Below are positions 32,866 to 42,241 of a stretch of 64,000 bases of DNA, in pieces. Every line of letters starts with the position of its first letter. The first letter of the stretch is position 1. Location of the stretch: assembly GCF_025449335.1 (NCBI RefSeq), contig NZ_CP104883.1, positions 2,162,501 to 2,226,500 of the forward strand. Direction: 5' to 3'. A model generated the notes under the pieces. That model had not been told where the DNA came from, made no database searches, and saw only the letters and a program-made list of their open reading frames with translations. A program made the position numbers and the translations under genes. This DNA comes from Bartonella sp. HY328 (lineage in GTDB: Bacteria; Pseudomonadota; Alphaproteobacteria; Rhizobiales; Rhizobiaceae).

Positions 32866-33918
32866 ATGGATCCGCTTTTTAATACGGCTGACCTTTGCGG
32901 TGTGGTAGCAACTGTGCGGGTAGCACCGAGTTTCTTCCTTGACCGTTATTTTCGCAGCGCGCCTAAATTCTCAACCCAAGAAAACATCATCTTTGATGAA
33001 ATATTGGAAGGCTTGCCAGTGATGGCGCCATTTGTGTCGCCACTCGTTGCCGCTAAGCCGCAACAGCGCACCGGCTATGGGGTAAAGTCTTTTCGCCCTG
33101 CTTATGTGAAGCCAAAACATCAAATCAAGCCAGGCGATTTTGTGAGCCGCCTACCCGGTGAAGCTTTGACCGGCGAATTATCGATGGAGGAGCGCCGCAA
33201 CCGTGAAATTGTCCGCCTTATCGCTGAGCAAAAACGCCAGATCTTTGCGCGTTGGGAATGGATGGCAGCACAAGCAATTATCAATGGCAAGGTTGAAGTA
33301 TCTGGCGAAGACTATCCAGCTCAAATTGTTGACTTTGGCCGTGACCAAAATAATGAAATTATCATTTCAGCAGACGCCCAAAAATGGGCAAATGAAAATG
33401 CTGACATTGATGGCTTGTTAGAAGATTGGTCGCTGCAGCTTTTGACCAAAAGTGGATATGCGGGCACCGATCTCATCATGTCTCCAGAAGTGTGGAAATC
33501 CTTCCGCAAAAATAAGGGCGTTTTGCGCAATGCTGATTTGCGCCGTGGCATTACCTCCATGCCTGATTTGCAACCAAAGATTGCACAAGATAGCATTCGC
33601 TATGTAGGGCAATATGGCGAATTTAGTCTTTATGTCTATGCTGGTCGGTTCCGCGACCAAGATGGCAAGGAGACCCGTGCTTTGCAAGCTGGCGAAGTGG
33701 TTTTAACTGCTGCTCCAAATGACGACGGCCAAGGCGGCGCGCACGGCGTTAAAGTCTTTGGTGCAATCCAAGATGTTCAAGCTGGGCTTGTCGCGACTGA
33801 TATTTTCCCAAAATCGTGGATACAGCCTGATCCATCGGCTGAATATATCATGTCGCAGTCGGCTCCCTTGATGGTACCGGGCCGTCCCAATGCAACGCTG
33901 AAAGCAACGGTGTTGTGA
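32866..33918 (+). CDS. Major capsid protein, lambda gpE family
   Basis: A 350-aa shell protein with the HK97 fold. Family segments are FLDRYFRSAPKFSTQENIIFDEI, RPAYVKPKHQIKPGDFVSR, and the C-terminal VATDIFPKSWIQPDPSAEYIMSQSAPLMVPGRPNA. Most abundant virion protein. AAGGAG precedes the ATG. Next small gene 27 bp downstream. Confidence 0.93.
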   Translation: MDPLFNTADLCGVVATVRVAPSFFLDRYFRSAPKFSTQENIIFDEILEGLPVMAPFVSPLVAAKPQQRTGYGVKSFRPAYVKPKHQIKPGDFVSRLPGEALTGELSMEERRNREIVRLIAEQKRQIFARWEWMAAQAIINGKVEVSGEDYPAQIVDFGRDQNNEIIISADAQKWANENADIDGLLEDWSLQLLTKSGYAGTDLIMSPEVWKSFRKNKGVLRNADLRRGITSMPDLQPKIAQDSIRYVGQYGEFSLYVYAGRFRDQDGKETRALQAGEVVLTAAPNDDGQGGAHGVKVFGAIQDVQAGLVATDIFPKSWIQPDPSAEYIMSQSAPLMVPGRPNATLKATVL

Positions 33919-33945
33919 TTTTCGCTTTAACAAAGGTAATTTAAT

Positions 33946-34161
33946 ATGGATTATAAAGCTAAAGTGCAAATACTGTCTTCCAAAGGCACGATTGCGGTAG
34001 GTGATATCTTGCCGACACTGCCTGCTAAAGAGCTTGCAATGCTTAAAGCATCTAAACTGGTTGTAGCAACTGTTGTCGATAAAGATGAAGCAGGACAGCA
34101 AACATCACAGGACCAAACAACGCAGCAAGGTGGCAGCGGTGATACGAATAGCCTCGTCTAA
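33946..34161 (+). CDS. Small head-completion protein, FI-like by position
   Basis: A 71-aa protein with a short ordered part (MDYKAKVQILSSKGTIAVGDILPTLPAKELAML) and a Gln/Thr-rich tail. It occupies the place of lambda FI between the major capsid and head-tail connectors. No clear homology seen; function assigned by position only. Confidence 0.65.
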   Translation: MDYKAKVQILSSKGTIAVGDILPTLPAKELAMLKASKLVVATVVDKDEAGQQTSQDQTTQQGGSGDTNSLV

Positions 34162-34184
34162 AACAATATTATAAGGCTACATGA

Positions 34185-34553
34185 ATGCTGCAAGACATCA
34201 AAAACCAGACATTGACAATCAATGATGCTTTGTGGGGCGAGCAGCTATTGCTATGCTGCATGAAGCAAGGTGTTGTTGATAGTGAGCGTCAAGAAGCAAC
34301 CATCAAAGGAATTTTGCGGGTGAGCGATGAAAACTCGCAAAAAGCAGACGGTGGCAAATCAAATAGTTGGCATGTTGGTTTTAACGGCACATCAACAACC
34401 CTTTTTATTAATCGCGCCGCATGGCCAGACATAATCATCAAAAAGGGTGACAAGATCAGAGCCTTTGAACGCCATGGCAGCCCTTGGTTTATTGTTATCA
34501 GTGTTAATGATCGCGATCATCGCCGTTTAAAGGTTGAATTGGGTGAAGTATGA
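34185..34553 (+). CDS. Head-tail connector-type protein, unknown
   Basis: A 122-aa beta-rich protein (SWHVGFNGTSTTLFINRAAWPDIIIKKGDKIRAFERHGSPWFIVISVNDRDHRRLKVELGEV) with DRDHRRLKVELG at the end. By position and size it is probably a connector or stopper (lambda FII analogue). Stop overlaps the next start by four bases. Confidence 0.72.
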   Translation: MLQDIKNQTLTINDALWGEQLLLCCMKQGVVDSERQEATIKGILRVSDENSQKADGGKSNSWHVGFNGTSTTLFINRAAWPDIIIKKGDKIRAFERHGSPWFIVISVNDRDHRRLKVELGEV

Positions 34554-35260
34554 GCCTTGCAAGACTTGCACTTCGCCTTAGCGCGATTGAAGCATTAAAA
34601 GACAAAACATCTGTTAAACAAAATGTCGTTGATAGCCAAATCGGTGCGATTGATATTGCAGCGGATGGAAGCCTACGTACCGACCAAGATGCTCCCTTTA
34701 TTGCAGTTTATACTGAAGGCAGCAAGGTGCGTGATGATGATGGTCGTCAACTGCGGCAAAATGGCGATACCGATATTGTTTTTGAATTTGGTATTTCCAG
34801 CGCCATGAGCGAAACCAACGATAAGGGTGAAAGTCAAATCGTTGGTTTCGGCATTCCTGTCACCGATGGGGCAATGGAATTTGTCCTTGATTGTATTGGT
34901 CATGATATCGCAATGGCCTTGCATGATGAGCGCAATCCATGGGCTGAAATTTGGCGTTCATTCTGCACTGGTATAGTCGAAATTGAACGCAAACGGGTGG
35001 GCAGTGAAAATAACAGCCTAACCCTAGCCGCCCATCAATTGCGAGTGCGTGTTTCATTATTGCCGGACCAGCCTTTTGGCACGGTATTAAGTGAAGCAAC
35101 GCCTTGGCGAAAAATGCTAAAATTAATGAAAGAGCAAAACCATCCTGCTTTTGCCTTTTTTAATAGCCAGTTAAATCCTAATATTGTCGATGGTGACAAT
35201 CCGCAACGCCGTTATGGTTTGACCTTTGAAGAGACAAAGGCGCTTTTTAATTTAAAATAA
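34550..35260 (+). CDS. Head-tail/tail-terminator protein, unknown
   Basis: A 236-aa protein. Conserved-looking pieces: APFIAVYTEGSKVRDDDGR, DIVFEFGISSAM, and ERNPWAEIWRSFC. It resembles tail-terminator or neck proteins in placement (gpU-like in lambda, between connectors and baseplate genes) but I cannot name the family. Translationally coupled to the previous gene (ATGA). Confidence 0.72.
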   Translation: MSLARLALRLSAIEALKDKTSVKQNVVDSQIGAIDIAADGSLRTDQDAPFIAVYTEGSKVRDDDGRQLRQNGDTDIVFEFGISSAMSETNDKGESQIVGFGIPVTDGAMEFVLDCIGHDIAMALHDERNPWAEIWRSFCTGIVEIERKRVGSENNSLTLAAHQLRVRVSLLPDQPFGTVLSEATPWRKMLKLMKEQNHPAFAFFNSQLNPNIVDGDNPQRRYGLTFEETKALFNLK

Positions 35261-35270
35261 AGAGGGTTAA

Positions 35271-35900
35271 ATGGCATCTGGAATAGCGGCAAAGCTTCAG
35301 CAGATGGAAAACCGCATTGCTGAAATGGAAAGACGTGCCCGCAATCGTAAGCGCACAGGTACCATAAGCGAAGTTGATACAAAAAAAGGCTTAGCACGGG
35401 TGGAGTTGACTGGCGGTGATAAACCATTCTTAACCGACTGGGTACCGTGGAAAGAAATTGCAGCCGGCACCACATCAACCCATATTCCTCCGGTTAAAGG
35501 CCAGCAAGTCGATGTTTTATCGGAAAGCGGTGATTTGACCGATGGCGTTATAGAATTTGCCATCCACTCCAATAAAAATCCACGCCCGCATGATGGCCCT
35601 CAAGCGGTTATTCAGCATGGGGAAAGCCGTATCACCCTTGATGAAGGCACTATCAATATAGAAACAACGTCAAATGTCACGGTGAAATGCGGCTCTGAAA
35701 TAACCTTAGACACTGATCTTGTGCATATAACCAATGATTTAAAAGTTGACGGCAGCTTTAATGTTGCAGGCAATACCACAGCTTCAGGTGAAGTTCATTT
35801 CAAAGGTCCATCTGTGCGCCATAATGATAAAAACATTGGCGACACACACAAGCACCTTGGTGTGCAAAAAGGTGGATCAACAACTGATGCTCCCGAATAA
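35271..35900 (+). CDS. Baseplate assembly protein V (tail spike)
   Basis: A 209-aa P2 gpV/Mu gp45-type spike. N-terminal coiled coil (LQQMENRIAEMERRARNRK), an OB-fold (GTISEVDTKKGLARVEL), a triple-stranded beta-helix stretch (INIETTSNVTVKCGSEITLDTDLVHI), and a C-terminal GDTHKH with the H-x-H motif that binds iron at the needle tip. It is the membrane-piercing tip of the tail tube. Confidence 0.9.
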   Translation: MASGIAAKLQQMENRIAEMERRARNRKRTGTISEVDTKKGLARVELTGGDKPFLTDWVPWKEIAAGTTSTHIPPVKGQQVDVLSESGDLTDGVIEFAIHSNKNPRPHDGPQAVIQHGESRITLDEGTINIETTSNVTVKCGSEITLDTDLVHITNDLKVDGSFNVAGNTTASGEVHFKGPSVRHNDKNIGDTHKHLGVQKGGSTTDAPE

Positions 35901-35924
35901 TTCAAATTAAAAAATGAGATTGAT

Positions 35925-36107
35925 ATGAAAGTAATTGTAAAACAATCTGGCTTTTATGGTGGTGATTGGTTTGATGCAAGTGAGCAAGCCATTGATATGC
36001 AAGATGGCATTGCAAAGCAATATTTGCCGCCATTTGGTGATACATTACAACACCCAAAGAATGAAAAAGTAACGCCACAAGCAACTAAAACACAACCCAA
36101 AGAGTAA
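35925..36107 (+). CDS. Small hypothetical protein between baseplate genes
   Basis: A 60-aa protein (MKVIVKQSGFYGGDWFDASEQAIDMQDGIAKQYLPPFG) with a hydrophilic Lys/Thr/Gln tail. It lies between V and W, 3 bp before W. Its placement and AT-rich upstream leader support translation. Function unknown. Confidence 0.6.
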   Translation: MKVIVKQSGFYGGDWFDASEQAIDMQDGIAKQYLPPFGDTLQHPKNEKVTPQATKTQPKE

Positions 36108-36110
36108 ATT

Positions 36111-36491
36111 ATGGTTGGGCTTGGCTTTGGCCGCAATAGCGTTGAAACCTTGGATGGTTTTGACCACGTTCGGCAATCACTAGCAATTTTATTTTCAACC
36201 CCATTAAATAACCGTGTGATGCGCCGTGACTTTGGTTGTGAACTGCAAGATTTAATTGATCGCCCACTTTCAGATCAAATCATATTGGCCGCCTATAGTG
36301 CGATCGTCACAGCATGTGCTCTTTGGGAGCCGCGCTATCAAATAAGCAATTGTTCCATCACAACTAGCAATGAGGCTGGGCAAGTCGCAATTCTACTTAA
36401 AGGTGATTATTACCCACGTGGTCATTTGGGTGATTTTAGCATTGTACATAAAAATATGCCCATTGATATCCCGTTTGGAATTATAAGATGA
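36111..36491 (+). CDS. Baseplate wedge protein W (gp25-like)
   Basis: A 126-aa member of the P2 gpW/T4 gp25 family: the motif HVRQSLAILFSTPLNNRVMRRDFGCELQDLID is diagnostic (I-x-x-L-x-T-x-x-G-x-R-x-x-x-x-x-F-G). Wedge component that starts sheath assembly. Overlaps J by 4 bp. Confidence 0.92.
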   Translation: MVGLGFGRNSVETLDGFDHVRQSLAILFSTPLNNRVMRRDFGCELQDLIDRPLSDQIILAAYSAIVTACALWEPRYQISNCSITTSNEAGQVAILLKGDYYPRGHLGDFSIVHKNMPIDIPFGIIR

Positions 36492-37546
36492 GCCGATTTA
36501 TAGCCCCTAACCTTGCCGATCTTGGTGATGTGCCGCAAACCGTGCCAATCGACTTTGAAGAGATTAAGCAAAGCCGCGATGACTATCTTAAAGCTGCGTT
36601 AAAAGCATCTGGCATTGACTATGATGTCACCAATCTTGAAACTGACCCATTAGTTATTGCCTATAGTGAAGGCGGTGGCTATCAGGAAATGAAGTTTCGC
36701 CAAAGGGTGAATGAAGCAATCCGTGGGCTTTCACTTGCAACAGCGCTTGGTGGCGATCTTGATCACATTGGCGCAACCTATGCAGGTGGTATTAGCCGTC
36801 TTGAATATAGCAACACAAAAGACAATCCGCCACTTGATGCCATTTGGAATGAAGACAAACAAAAATGGGTTGAAAGTGATGGGTCGTTTCGCGCTCGCAT
36901 CATGCTGGCTTATGAAGCATTTTCAACTGCAGGACCTGAAGGGGCATATATTTTCCATGCGCTTGAGCTTGATGGCGTGCGCGACATTGCAGATGCTGCA
37001 GTTTATTCTGAGGAAGATGGTGCCACGTATTCAGTCGGGTTATTTGCCGACGCTTATAGCGCAAATTGGCGGAATACGCCTTTCAAAAACCGTGAAGAAA
37101 ATGCACCAGTACTTGCCCCCGAAGCTTTAATTGTGATTATGCCAACGCTTGAATATGGCGAGGTTAACCAAGCCTTACTGGATCGCGCATTTCAAGCGGT
37201 TACATCAAAAGATGTGCGACCAATTGGCGATAATGTACGGATTGAGCCTGCAAAGAAGATAAGTTACGACATTGAAGTTGTTTTATCTTATGCGCCCGGT
37301 GCCGATGTCGAAACCTTGCGAGAAGCAGCATTACACCGTTTGGCGGACTACGCCAAAGCGCGTCGCCGCATAGGCCTTGCTATCCAACGTGAAGTTATTG
37401 GTGGGCGTGCGGCTATTGATAATGGTGTAACCGTTGAAGTCATCAGCCCACCGCACGATATTTTGCCCGGATCCAAGGGTTATGGTGAAGTCAATAACAT
37501 CGTTGTGCGAACACTACAAACACGAGGTTCTTGGCGTGACGATTGA
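36488..37546 (+). CDS. Baseplate protein J
   Basis: A 352-aa baseplate J-like (gp47/JayE) protein: RQRVNEAIRGLSLATALGGDLDHIGA, GSFRARIMLAYEAFSTAGPEGAYIFHAL and VTSKDVRPIGDNVRIEPAKKISYDIEVVL. Forms the wedge arms with I. ATGA-type overlaps with W; the I gene starts inside its end. Confidence 0.92.
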   Translation: MSRFIAPNLADLGDVPQTVPIDFEEIKQSRDDYLKAALKASGIDYDVTNLETDPLVIAYSEGGGYQEMKFRQRVNEAIRGLSLATALGGDLDHIGATYAGGISRLEYSNTKDNPPLDAIWNEDKQKWVESDGSFRARIMLAYEAFSTAGPEGAYIFHALELDGVRDIADAAVYSEEDGATYSVGLFADAYSANWRNTPFKNREENAPVLAPEALIVIMPTLEYGEVNQALLDRAFQAVTSKDVRPIGDNVRIEPAKKISYDIEVVLSYAPGADVETLREAALHRLADYAKARRRIGLAIQREVIGGRAAIDNGVTVEVISPPHDILPGSKGYGEVNNIVVRTLQTRGSWRDD

Positions 37547-38195
37547 TGAAAAAATCAGGGCTATGCAGCCTATTGCAAGTGCCATATTGCCGCCGAACGC
37601 AAAAGCGATAGAGCGTGCAATATTAACGGCAGAACTTGCCCGTATTGCAAGCGTCTCGCCTGAAATTATTCTTACCATTTGGAATCCTTGGTCTTGTCCA
37701 GTAGAACTACTACCGTTTTTAGCGCAGGCCGTGTCGGTTGATGTTTGGTCCAATAAATGGTCAGAAAACCAAAAACGGCGAGTAATAGCAGCCTCCCCCA
37801 AAATACACCGCTTAAAAGGCACGCGGGGTGCTGTTGAAACAGCCCTATCAGCTTTCGATTTAGATGCAAGACTTATTGAGTGGTGGGAAGAAGATGGACG
37901 CTATGGCACGTTTAGAGTGGAAATTGGCTATTACAATGGCAGCCCTATTTTTGACGCCGATTTGCAAAAGGCGGCAATTGAGTCAGTGATTGCCGCCAAG
38001 CCTAAAACGCGCGTTTTTACATCGCGAGCAGTTATCAAGGCCAAGGCTGAGCTTTATCTTAGTGCGGTTAGTAAAGGCAGTTTTTTAGCCATTGCCCACC
38101 CATTTCAATTTTCAGGCGCAACTGTACTAAGTGACATTTTTATCGGCGCTACATCTGCTTTGCTGTTTACGGCAACAGCTCACCCTAAAATATAG
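37536..38195 (+). CDS. Tail protein I
   Basis: A 219-aa P2 gpI-family protein (EKIRAMQPIASAILPP, NPWSCPVELLPFLAQAVSVDVWSNKWSENQKRRVIAASPKIHRLKGTRGAVETAL). I use the GTG at 37536, with GAGG 8 nt upstream and an 11-bp overlap with J; earlier in-frame ATGs lie within J and have no ribosome-binding site. Attaches the tail fibres to the baseplate. Confidence 0.9.
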   Translation: MTIDEKIRAMQPIASAILPPNAKAIERAILTAELARIASVSPEIILTIWNPWSCPVELLPFLAQAVSVDVWSNKWSENQKRRVIAASPKIHRLKGTRGAVETALSAFDLDARLIEWWEEDGRYGTFRVEIGYYNGSPIFDADLQKAAIESVIAAKPKTRVFTSRAVIKAKAELYLSAVSKGSFLAIAHPFQFSGATVLSDIFIGATSALLFTATAHPKI

Positions 38196-38211
38196 GTTCA
38201 AGGGATAGATT

Positions 38212-40095
38212 ATGGCACAACAAACATTTGCTTTAATGACAACTAAAGGACGCGCTAAAGAAGCTGCGGCCTTGGCAAGTGGCACAAGCATCAATATTAG
38301 CCACATTGCAATTGGCTCTGGTGAAACCGTGCCATCAGGCGGTGAAACCAAGCTTTACCGAGAAGTGTTACGCAAAGCAATTAGTGGTAATGGATTGGTA
38401 GCAGGCAGTGAAAATACTGCCTATTTTGATATATTTTTAAACGCAAGCGAGGGACCGTTTACCATTCGTGAAGCAGGTCTTTTAGATGATGAAGGCGATT
38501 TAATCGCCATTGCTTATTATGACCCGCCGATCAACAAGCCAGTACCTACTTCAGGCCAAACCGTTGAAGGCATTATTCGTATTGAAGTCGCATTTTCCAA
38601 CATTGCCAACATCACTATTAAAGTTGACCCTTCCTTAAATGTCCCTTTGCAACGCTTAACAACCACGCCTTGGGTCCCAGTTAAAGCGATCGATCTTGCT
38701 ACGCCCCCAACCAAAACGAATATTGGTGACAGCTATATTATTGGCAATAATTCAACTGGAGTTTGGGCAGCGCAAGAGGGAAATTTAACCGAATTTACTC
38801 AAGGCGGGTGGGCTATCATTGCAACGCCTGATGGCCATGGCGTTGGCCTACCTGACGGGCGTGTTTTTACGAAAGTAAATGGCCAATATGTTGAGGTTTT
38901 AGCAAGCCAAAATTATGTTGCTAACTATCGTATACCATCAAAACAGTTGCTAAATCCACCATTTGTGGCGGTGATAGCGATTGATATCTCAGCCCCACCC
39001 GCTCGGCTTGCTATTGGTGACACTTATCTTGTCCCAGCAAATTCAACCGGTTTATGGGCTGGTAAGGTCGGGCAATTGGCTGAATGGGATGGCAAAAGCT
39101 GGTCGTTCACTGTTACACCCAATGGTCATAGCATTGGCCTACCTGATGGGCGCGTTTTCAACAAGGTTGATGGCACCTATATTGAAAAAATCGCACTTGA
39201 TAGCCAAAGCGGTAAATGGAACTTTGCAGAGGCTGGCGGTACCGCAAACGAATTAACCGCAACGCTTAATCCGGTACCAGCAACTTTACCAGCGGGTACG
39301 AGCATAAACCTTTTAATCAAGACTAACAACACGGAGGCACCCACTTTAAACCTAAATGGCTTGGGTGCAAAAAACATTATCCGTGCAGACAATACCCCTT
39401 GCGAAGCTAATGATTTGATCGCCGGCTCCATTGTTGAGTTATTATTTGACGGCAATAGTTTCCAAATATCTGGTTTATACAAAAGCCGGTTAAGCGCGCA
39501 TAAAACGGTCGTTTTTTCAAATGTGGGGGTTACCAATTTTGTCGTTCCCGAAGGCGTCTATCTTGTAACCGTTGAAATTTGGGGCGGTGGCGGTGGTGGA
39601 GGTGCATCCATTGGTTCTGGTTCTGCAGGTTCTGGTGGCGGCGGCGGTGGTTATGTTCGCTCTGCAGTGCCGGTTCTACCTAACCAAGTTATTCCCGTTA
39701 CCGTTGGAGTGGGCGGCACGGGTGGAATTACAGACCCCGCTGCAAATCTTTATAATGGCAAAAGCGGCAGCGCTTCCAGTTTTGGACTTTTTGCGACTGC
39801 GAATGGCGGTGGCGGCGGGTTCTTAGGCAATAACGAAATTGTAGGGCGAGCAGGAGCTGGCGGTTCTGGTTTTGGAAACGGCATGAAAGCCAATGGAGGC
39901 GGTGGCGGTTTTGGTTGGGTTGGAGCCGCGTTAGCTGGCGGAACGGGTGCAGCAGCCTACGGAGTAAGCATTACCAGCCCAACAATGCGCGCACCGGGAT
40001 CAAATGGGAGTTATCCCGGCGGTGGTGGTGGCGGCGGCTCTGAGGGACATATAGGCGGCGCAGGGGCAAATGGGTTGGTTGTAATCCAATTTTAA
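38212..40095 (+). CDS. Tail fibre protein with duplicated domain and glycine-rich tip
   Basis: A 627-aa fibre. Residues 1-148 are the P2 gpH-type baseplate attachment domain (ALMTTKGRAKEAAALASGTSINISHIAIGSG). Two tandem copies (about 149-232 and 246-328) of a domain with P-x-x-x-x-IGD-x-Y-x-V-x-x-x-STG-x-WAG and GLPDGRVF...KV-x-G-x-Y-x-E look like DUF2793-type repeats. From about residue 455 the chain is dominated by Gly runs (GGGGGGG, SGGGGGGYVRSA, NGGGGGFLG), typical of polyglycine adhesin tips that set host range. Confidence 0.88.
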   Translation: MAQQTFALMTTKGRAKEAAALASGTSINISHIAIGSGETVPSGGETKLYREVLRKAISGNGLVAGSENTAYFDIFLNASEGPFTIREAGLLDDEGDLIAIAYYDPPINKPVPTSGQTVEGIIRIEVAFSNIANITIKVDPSLNVPLQRLTTTPWVPVKAIDLATPPTKTNIGDSYIIGNNSTGVWAAQEGNLTEFTQGGWAIIATPDGHGVGLPDGRVFTKVNGQYVEVLASQNYVANYRIPSKQLLNPPFVAVIAIDISAPPARLAIGDTYLVPANSTGLWAGKVGQLAEWDGKSWSFTVTPNGHSIGLPDGRVFNKVDGTYIEKIALDSQSGKWNFAEAGGTANELTATLNPVPATLPAGTSINLLIKTNNTEAPTLNLNGLGAKNIIRADNTPCEANDLIAGSIVELLFDGNSFQISGLYKSRLSAHKTVVFSNVGVTNFVVPEGVYLVTVEIWGGGGGGGASIGSGSAGSGGGGGGYVRSAVPVLPNQVIPVTVGVGGTGGITDPAANLYNGKSGSASSFGLFATANGGGGGFLGNNEIVGRAGAGGSGFGNGMKANGGGGGFGWVGAALAGGTGAAAYGVSITSPTMRAPGSNGSYPGGGGGGGSEGHIGGAGANGLVVIQF

Positions 40096-40107
40096 GAGGT
40101 GGTTTTA

Positions 40108-40686
40108 ATGAAATTTTACGCGGAAATTGATGAGACAACTGTAAAAGCAGTTCTATCTACGGATAAGAATATTTTTGAATACTACCATCCCGATTTTGCA
40201 AAAAATCTTGTTTTATGCAATGCAGAAGTCCAAGCCGGTTGGAGTTATGACGGTAAGAGTTTTAAAGCCCCGATTATACAAACACCAGAGCTTGAGGTTG
40301 TTCAAAAAACGCTGAAACAATTGGTTGATGAAAACGCTGAAAAAGCCCGGCTAAAATATATTACGCCAGGCGTTGGTCAATCTATGACCTATCAAGAAAA
40401 GGTCAACCAAGCTGCAAATTATGCCAAGGCTTATGCGGCGCATTTAAAAGATCCAGATAGCATCAAAGCCCCCAATGAAAATGAATATTTGCTGTTAAAA
40501 TCTAGCCTTGGCATTGATGGTGACACCTTGGCGGAAGTCGCTGAAAACATCACTTGGGCTTATGCGCTTTGGGAACAAGTTGGTGCGGCTATTGAAACTA
40601 TACGCCTACAAACAAAGGCCAGTATTGATACCGCAACAACGGTAGAACAAGCGCAAGCAATCTTTGATGCTGTGAAGTGGCCTTAA
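40108..40686 (+). CDS. Tail fibre assembly/chaperone-like protein
   Basis: A 192-aa protein following the fibre. N-terminal beta part (MKFYAEIDETTVKAVLSTD, VQAGWSYDGKSFKAP) and helical remainder (TYQEKVNQAANYAKAYAAHL, EVAENITWAYALWEQVGAAIETIRLQTKASIDTATTVEQAQAIFDAVKWP), which is common in fibre-associated proteins. ATG 40108 has GAGGTGG upstream; the GTG at 40099 is rejected. A terminator follows. Confidence 0.8.
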   Translation: MKFYAEIDETTVKAVLSTDKNIFEYYHPDFAKNLVLCNAEVQAGWSYDGKSFKAPIIQTPELEVVQKTLKQLVDENAEKARLKYITPGVGQSMTYQEKVNQAANYAKAYAAHLKDPDSIKAPNENEYLLLKSSLGIDGDTLAEVAENITWAYALWEQVGAAIETIRLQTKASIDTATTVEQAQAIFDAVKWP

Positions 40687-40720
40687 GCCAAAACCATCTA
40701 AACAAATTATTGCAATCCAC

Positions 40721-40742
40721 ACCGCCATTTGGCGGTTTTTTT
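40721..40742 (+). terminator. Rho-independent terminator after the fibre module
   Basis: ACCGCC (40721-40726), loop ATTT, GGCGGT (40731-40736), then seven Ts. It separates the baseplate/fibre genes from the sheath-tube genes. Confidence 0.88.
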
Positions 40743-40764
40743 GTTTTATCTAAGGAGAACTGAA

Positions 40765-42198
40765 GTGGCAGCTGTATCTTTTCACCACGGCACCCGCGTT
40801 TTTGAATCGGCTGAAACACCCTTGCTGGTGCGCCTTGCGCAAACGGCTGTCATTGGCATTATTGGCACTGCGCCCGATGCTGACCCGCAAGCCTTTCCAT
40901 TAAATAAACCAGTGCAGATATTAAAGCCACAAGATGCGGCTCTACTTGGCAAAACTGGCACATTAGCAAAGGCACTCGATTCCGTTTATGACACTGTTAT
41001 TTGTCCAATCATTATTGTGCGCATCCAAGACGCGGAAACAGCGCCAGCCTTATGGGCAAACGCAATCGGCGACCAAATTTCTTTTACCGGCGTTCATGCC
41101 TTTCGTCGCAGCCGCGCCCTTGGGTTATACCAACCCAAATTGCTTATTGCCCCAAGCCTTACCCAAAGCGCGGCAAGTGACGGCATTGCATCAATCAATG
41201 TAACTATTGCAGGAACCGGCTATAAGGCCAACAGTACCGTTGTTAGCATTACAGGTACTGGCAAAGGCGCTGAAGCTGAAGCAATTATTGATGATAGTGG
41301 AGCAATTAGTGCCATCATTATTAAAAAACCGGGATTTGGTTTTACTGGCACACCTATTGTGACAATTAGCGGTGATGGTAGCGGCGCAACAGCAACCGCC
41401 AACATTGGCGCAACCATGAACCCTGTTGTTGCAGAACTCATGGGCGTTGCGGACAAAATGCGCGCTGTCGCTTATGTTGATGCGCCAGATACTACCGACC
41501 AAGCAGCCGTGCAATATCGCGGCCTAATCAATTCAGGACGCATTATTGTGTGTGATCCCAAAGTGCTAAAGTTTGATACCGACAAGCAGTATAATGTGCC
41601 AGAGCCTTCATCTGCAATCTTTGCTGCATTGCAAGCAAAAATGGATCTTGAGCAAGGCTTCTGGTGGGCAGGCTCTAATATGCCGATTGCGGGTATTGTT
41701 GGCATCAACCGCCCGATTGAATATGGTGCCCAATCCAATTACCTTAACGAAAACCGTATTAACACCATTGTCAATATTGACAATGAAGGCTTTCGTGCAT
41801 GGGGCGTTTGGACGTGCGACAGTGATTTAATGTGGCAATTTATACCCGTGCGCCGCACTGCCGATGCCATAAATGAAGGTGTTGAAAAGGCCTATTTGAA
41901 ATTTGTCGATAAGCCGTTTTCTGTGGCCAATCTTAAATTCATGGTGGAAGGAGCACGTAGCTTTTTTCGCACAATGGAGCTTGAAGGTGCAATCTTGCCC
42001 GGTTGGGATGTTTGGCTTTTAGAAAGCAACACCGACGGTGAAATGGCGCAAGGCATTATTAAACTTGGCGTCCAGTTCGAGCCACCTGCCCCAATGGTTG
42101 ATATTCGCATCACGGCGCATCGTAATATTGCCAGCTATACATTGTTGCTGAACAAGGTAGCGCAAGAAATCAATTCTGGCTCGCTCGCCGCGAATTAA
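40765..42198 (+). CDS. Contractile tail sheath protein (P2 FI type)
   Basis: A 477-aa sheath subunit: N-terminal FHHGTRVFESAETPLLVRLAQTAVIGIIGTAPDAD, then LDSVYDTVICPIIIVRI, and the C-terminal ARSFFRTMELEGAILPGWDVW...IITAHRN-like region (RITAHRNIASYTLLL). Start is GTG 40765 with AAGGAG; the longer frame crosses the terminator. Residues about 143-215 are an inserted beta-rich, Gly/Thr-rich module with two repeats of GTGY-x-x-x-x-x-V-x-I-[TS]-G-x-G, absent from P2 FI. Confidence 0.93.
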   Translation: MAAVSFHHGTRVFESAETPLLVRLAQTAVIGIIGTAPDADPQAFPLNKPVQILKPQDAALLGKTGTLAKALDSVYDTVICPIIIVRIQDAETAPALWANAIGDQISFTGVHAFRRSRALGLYQPKLLIAPSLTQSAASDGIASINVTIAGTGYKANSTVVSITGTGKGAEAEAIIDDSGAISAIIIKKPGFGFTGTPIVTISGDGSGATATANIGATMNPVVAELMGVADKMRAVAYVDAPDTTDQAAVQYRGLINSGRIIVCDPKVLKFDTDKQYNVPEPSSAIFAALQAKMDLEQGFWWAGSNMPIAGIVGINRPIEYGAQSNYLNENRINTIVNIDNEGFRAWGVWTCDSDLMWQFIPVRRTADAINEGVEKAYLKFVDKPFSVANLKFMVEGARSFFRTMELEGAILPGWDVWLLESNTDGEMAQGIIKLGVQFEPPAPMVDIRITAHRNIASYTLLLNKVAQEINSGSLAAN

Positions 42199-42241
42199 CT
42201 TCCCTAATATCATCAATCAGTTAGTATAAAGGTTTAATGTA

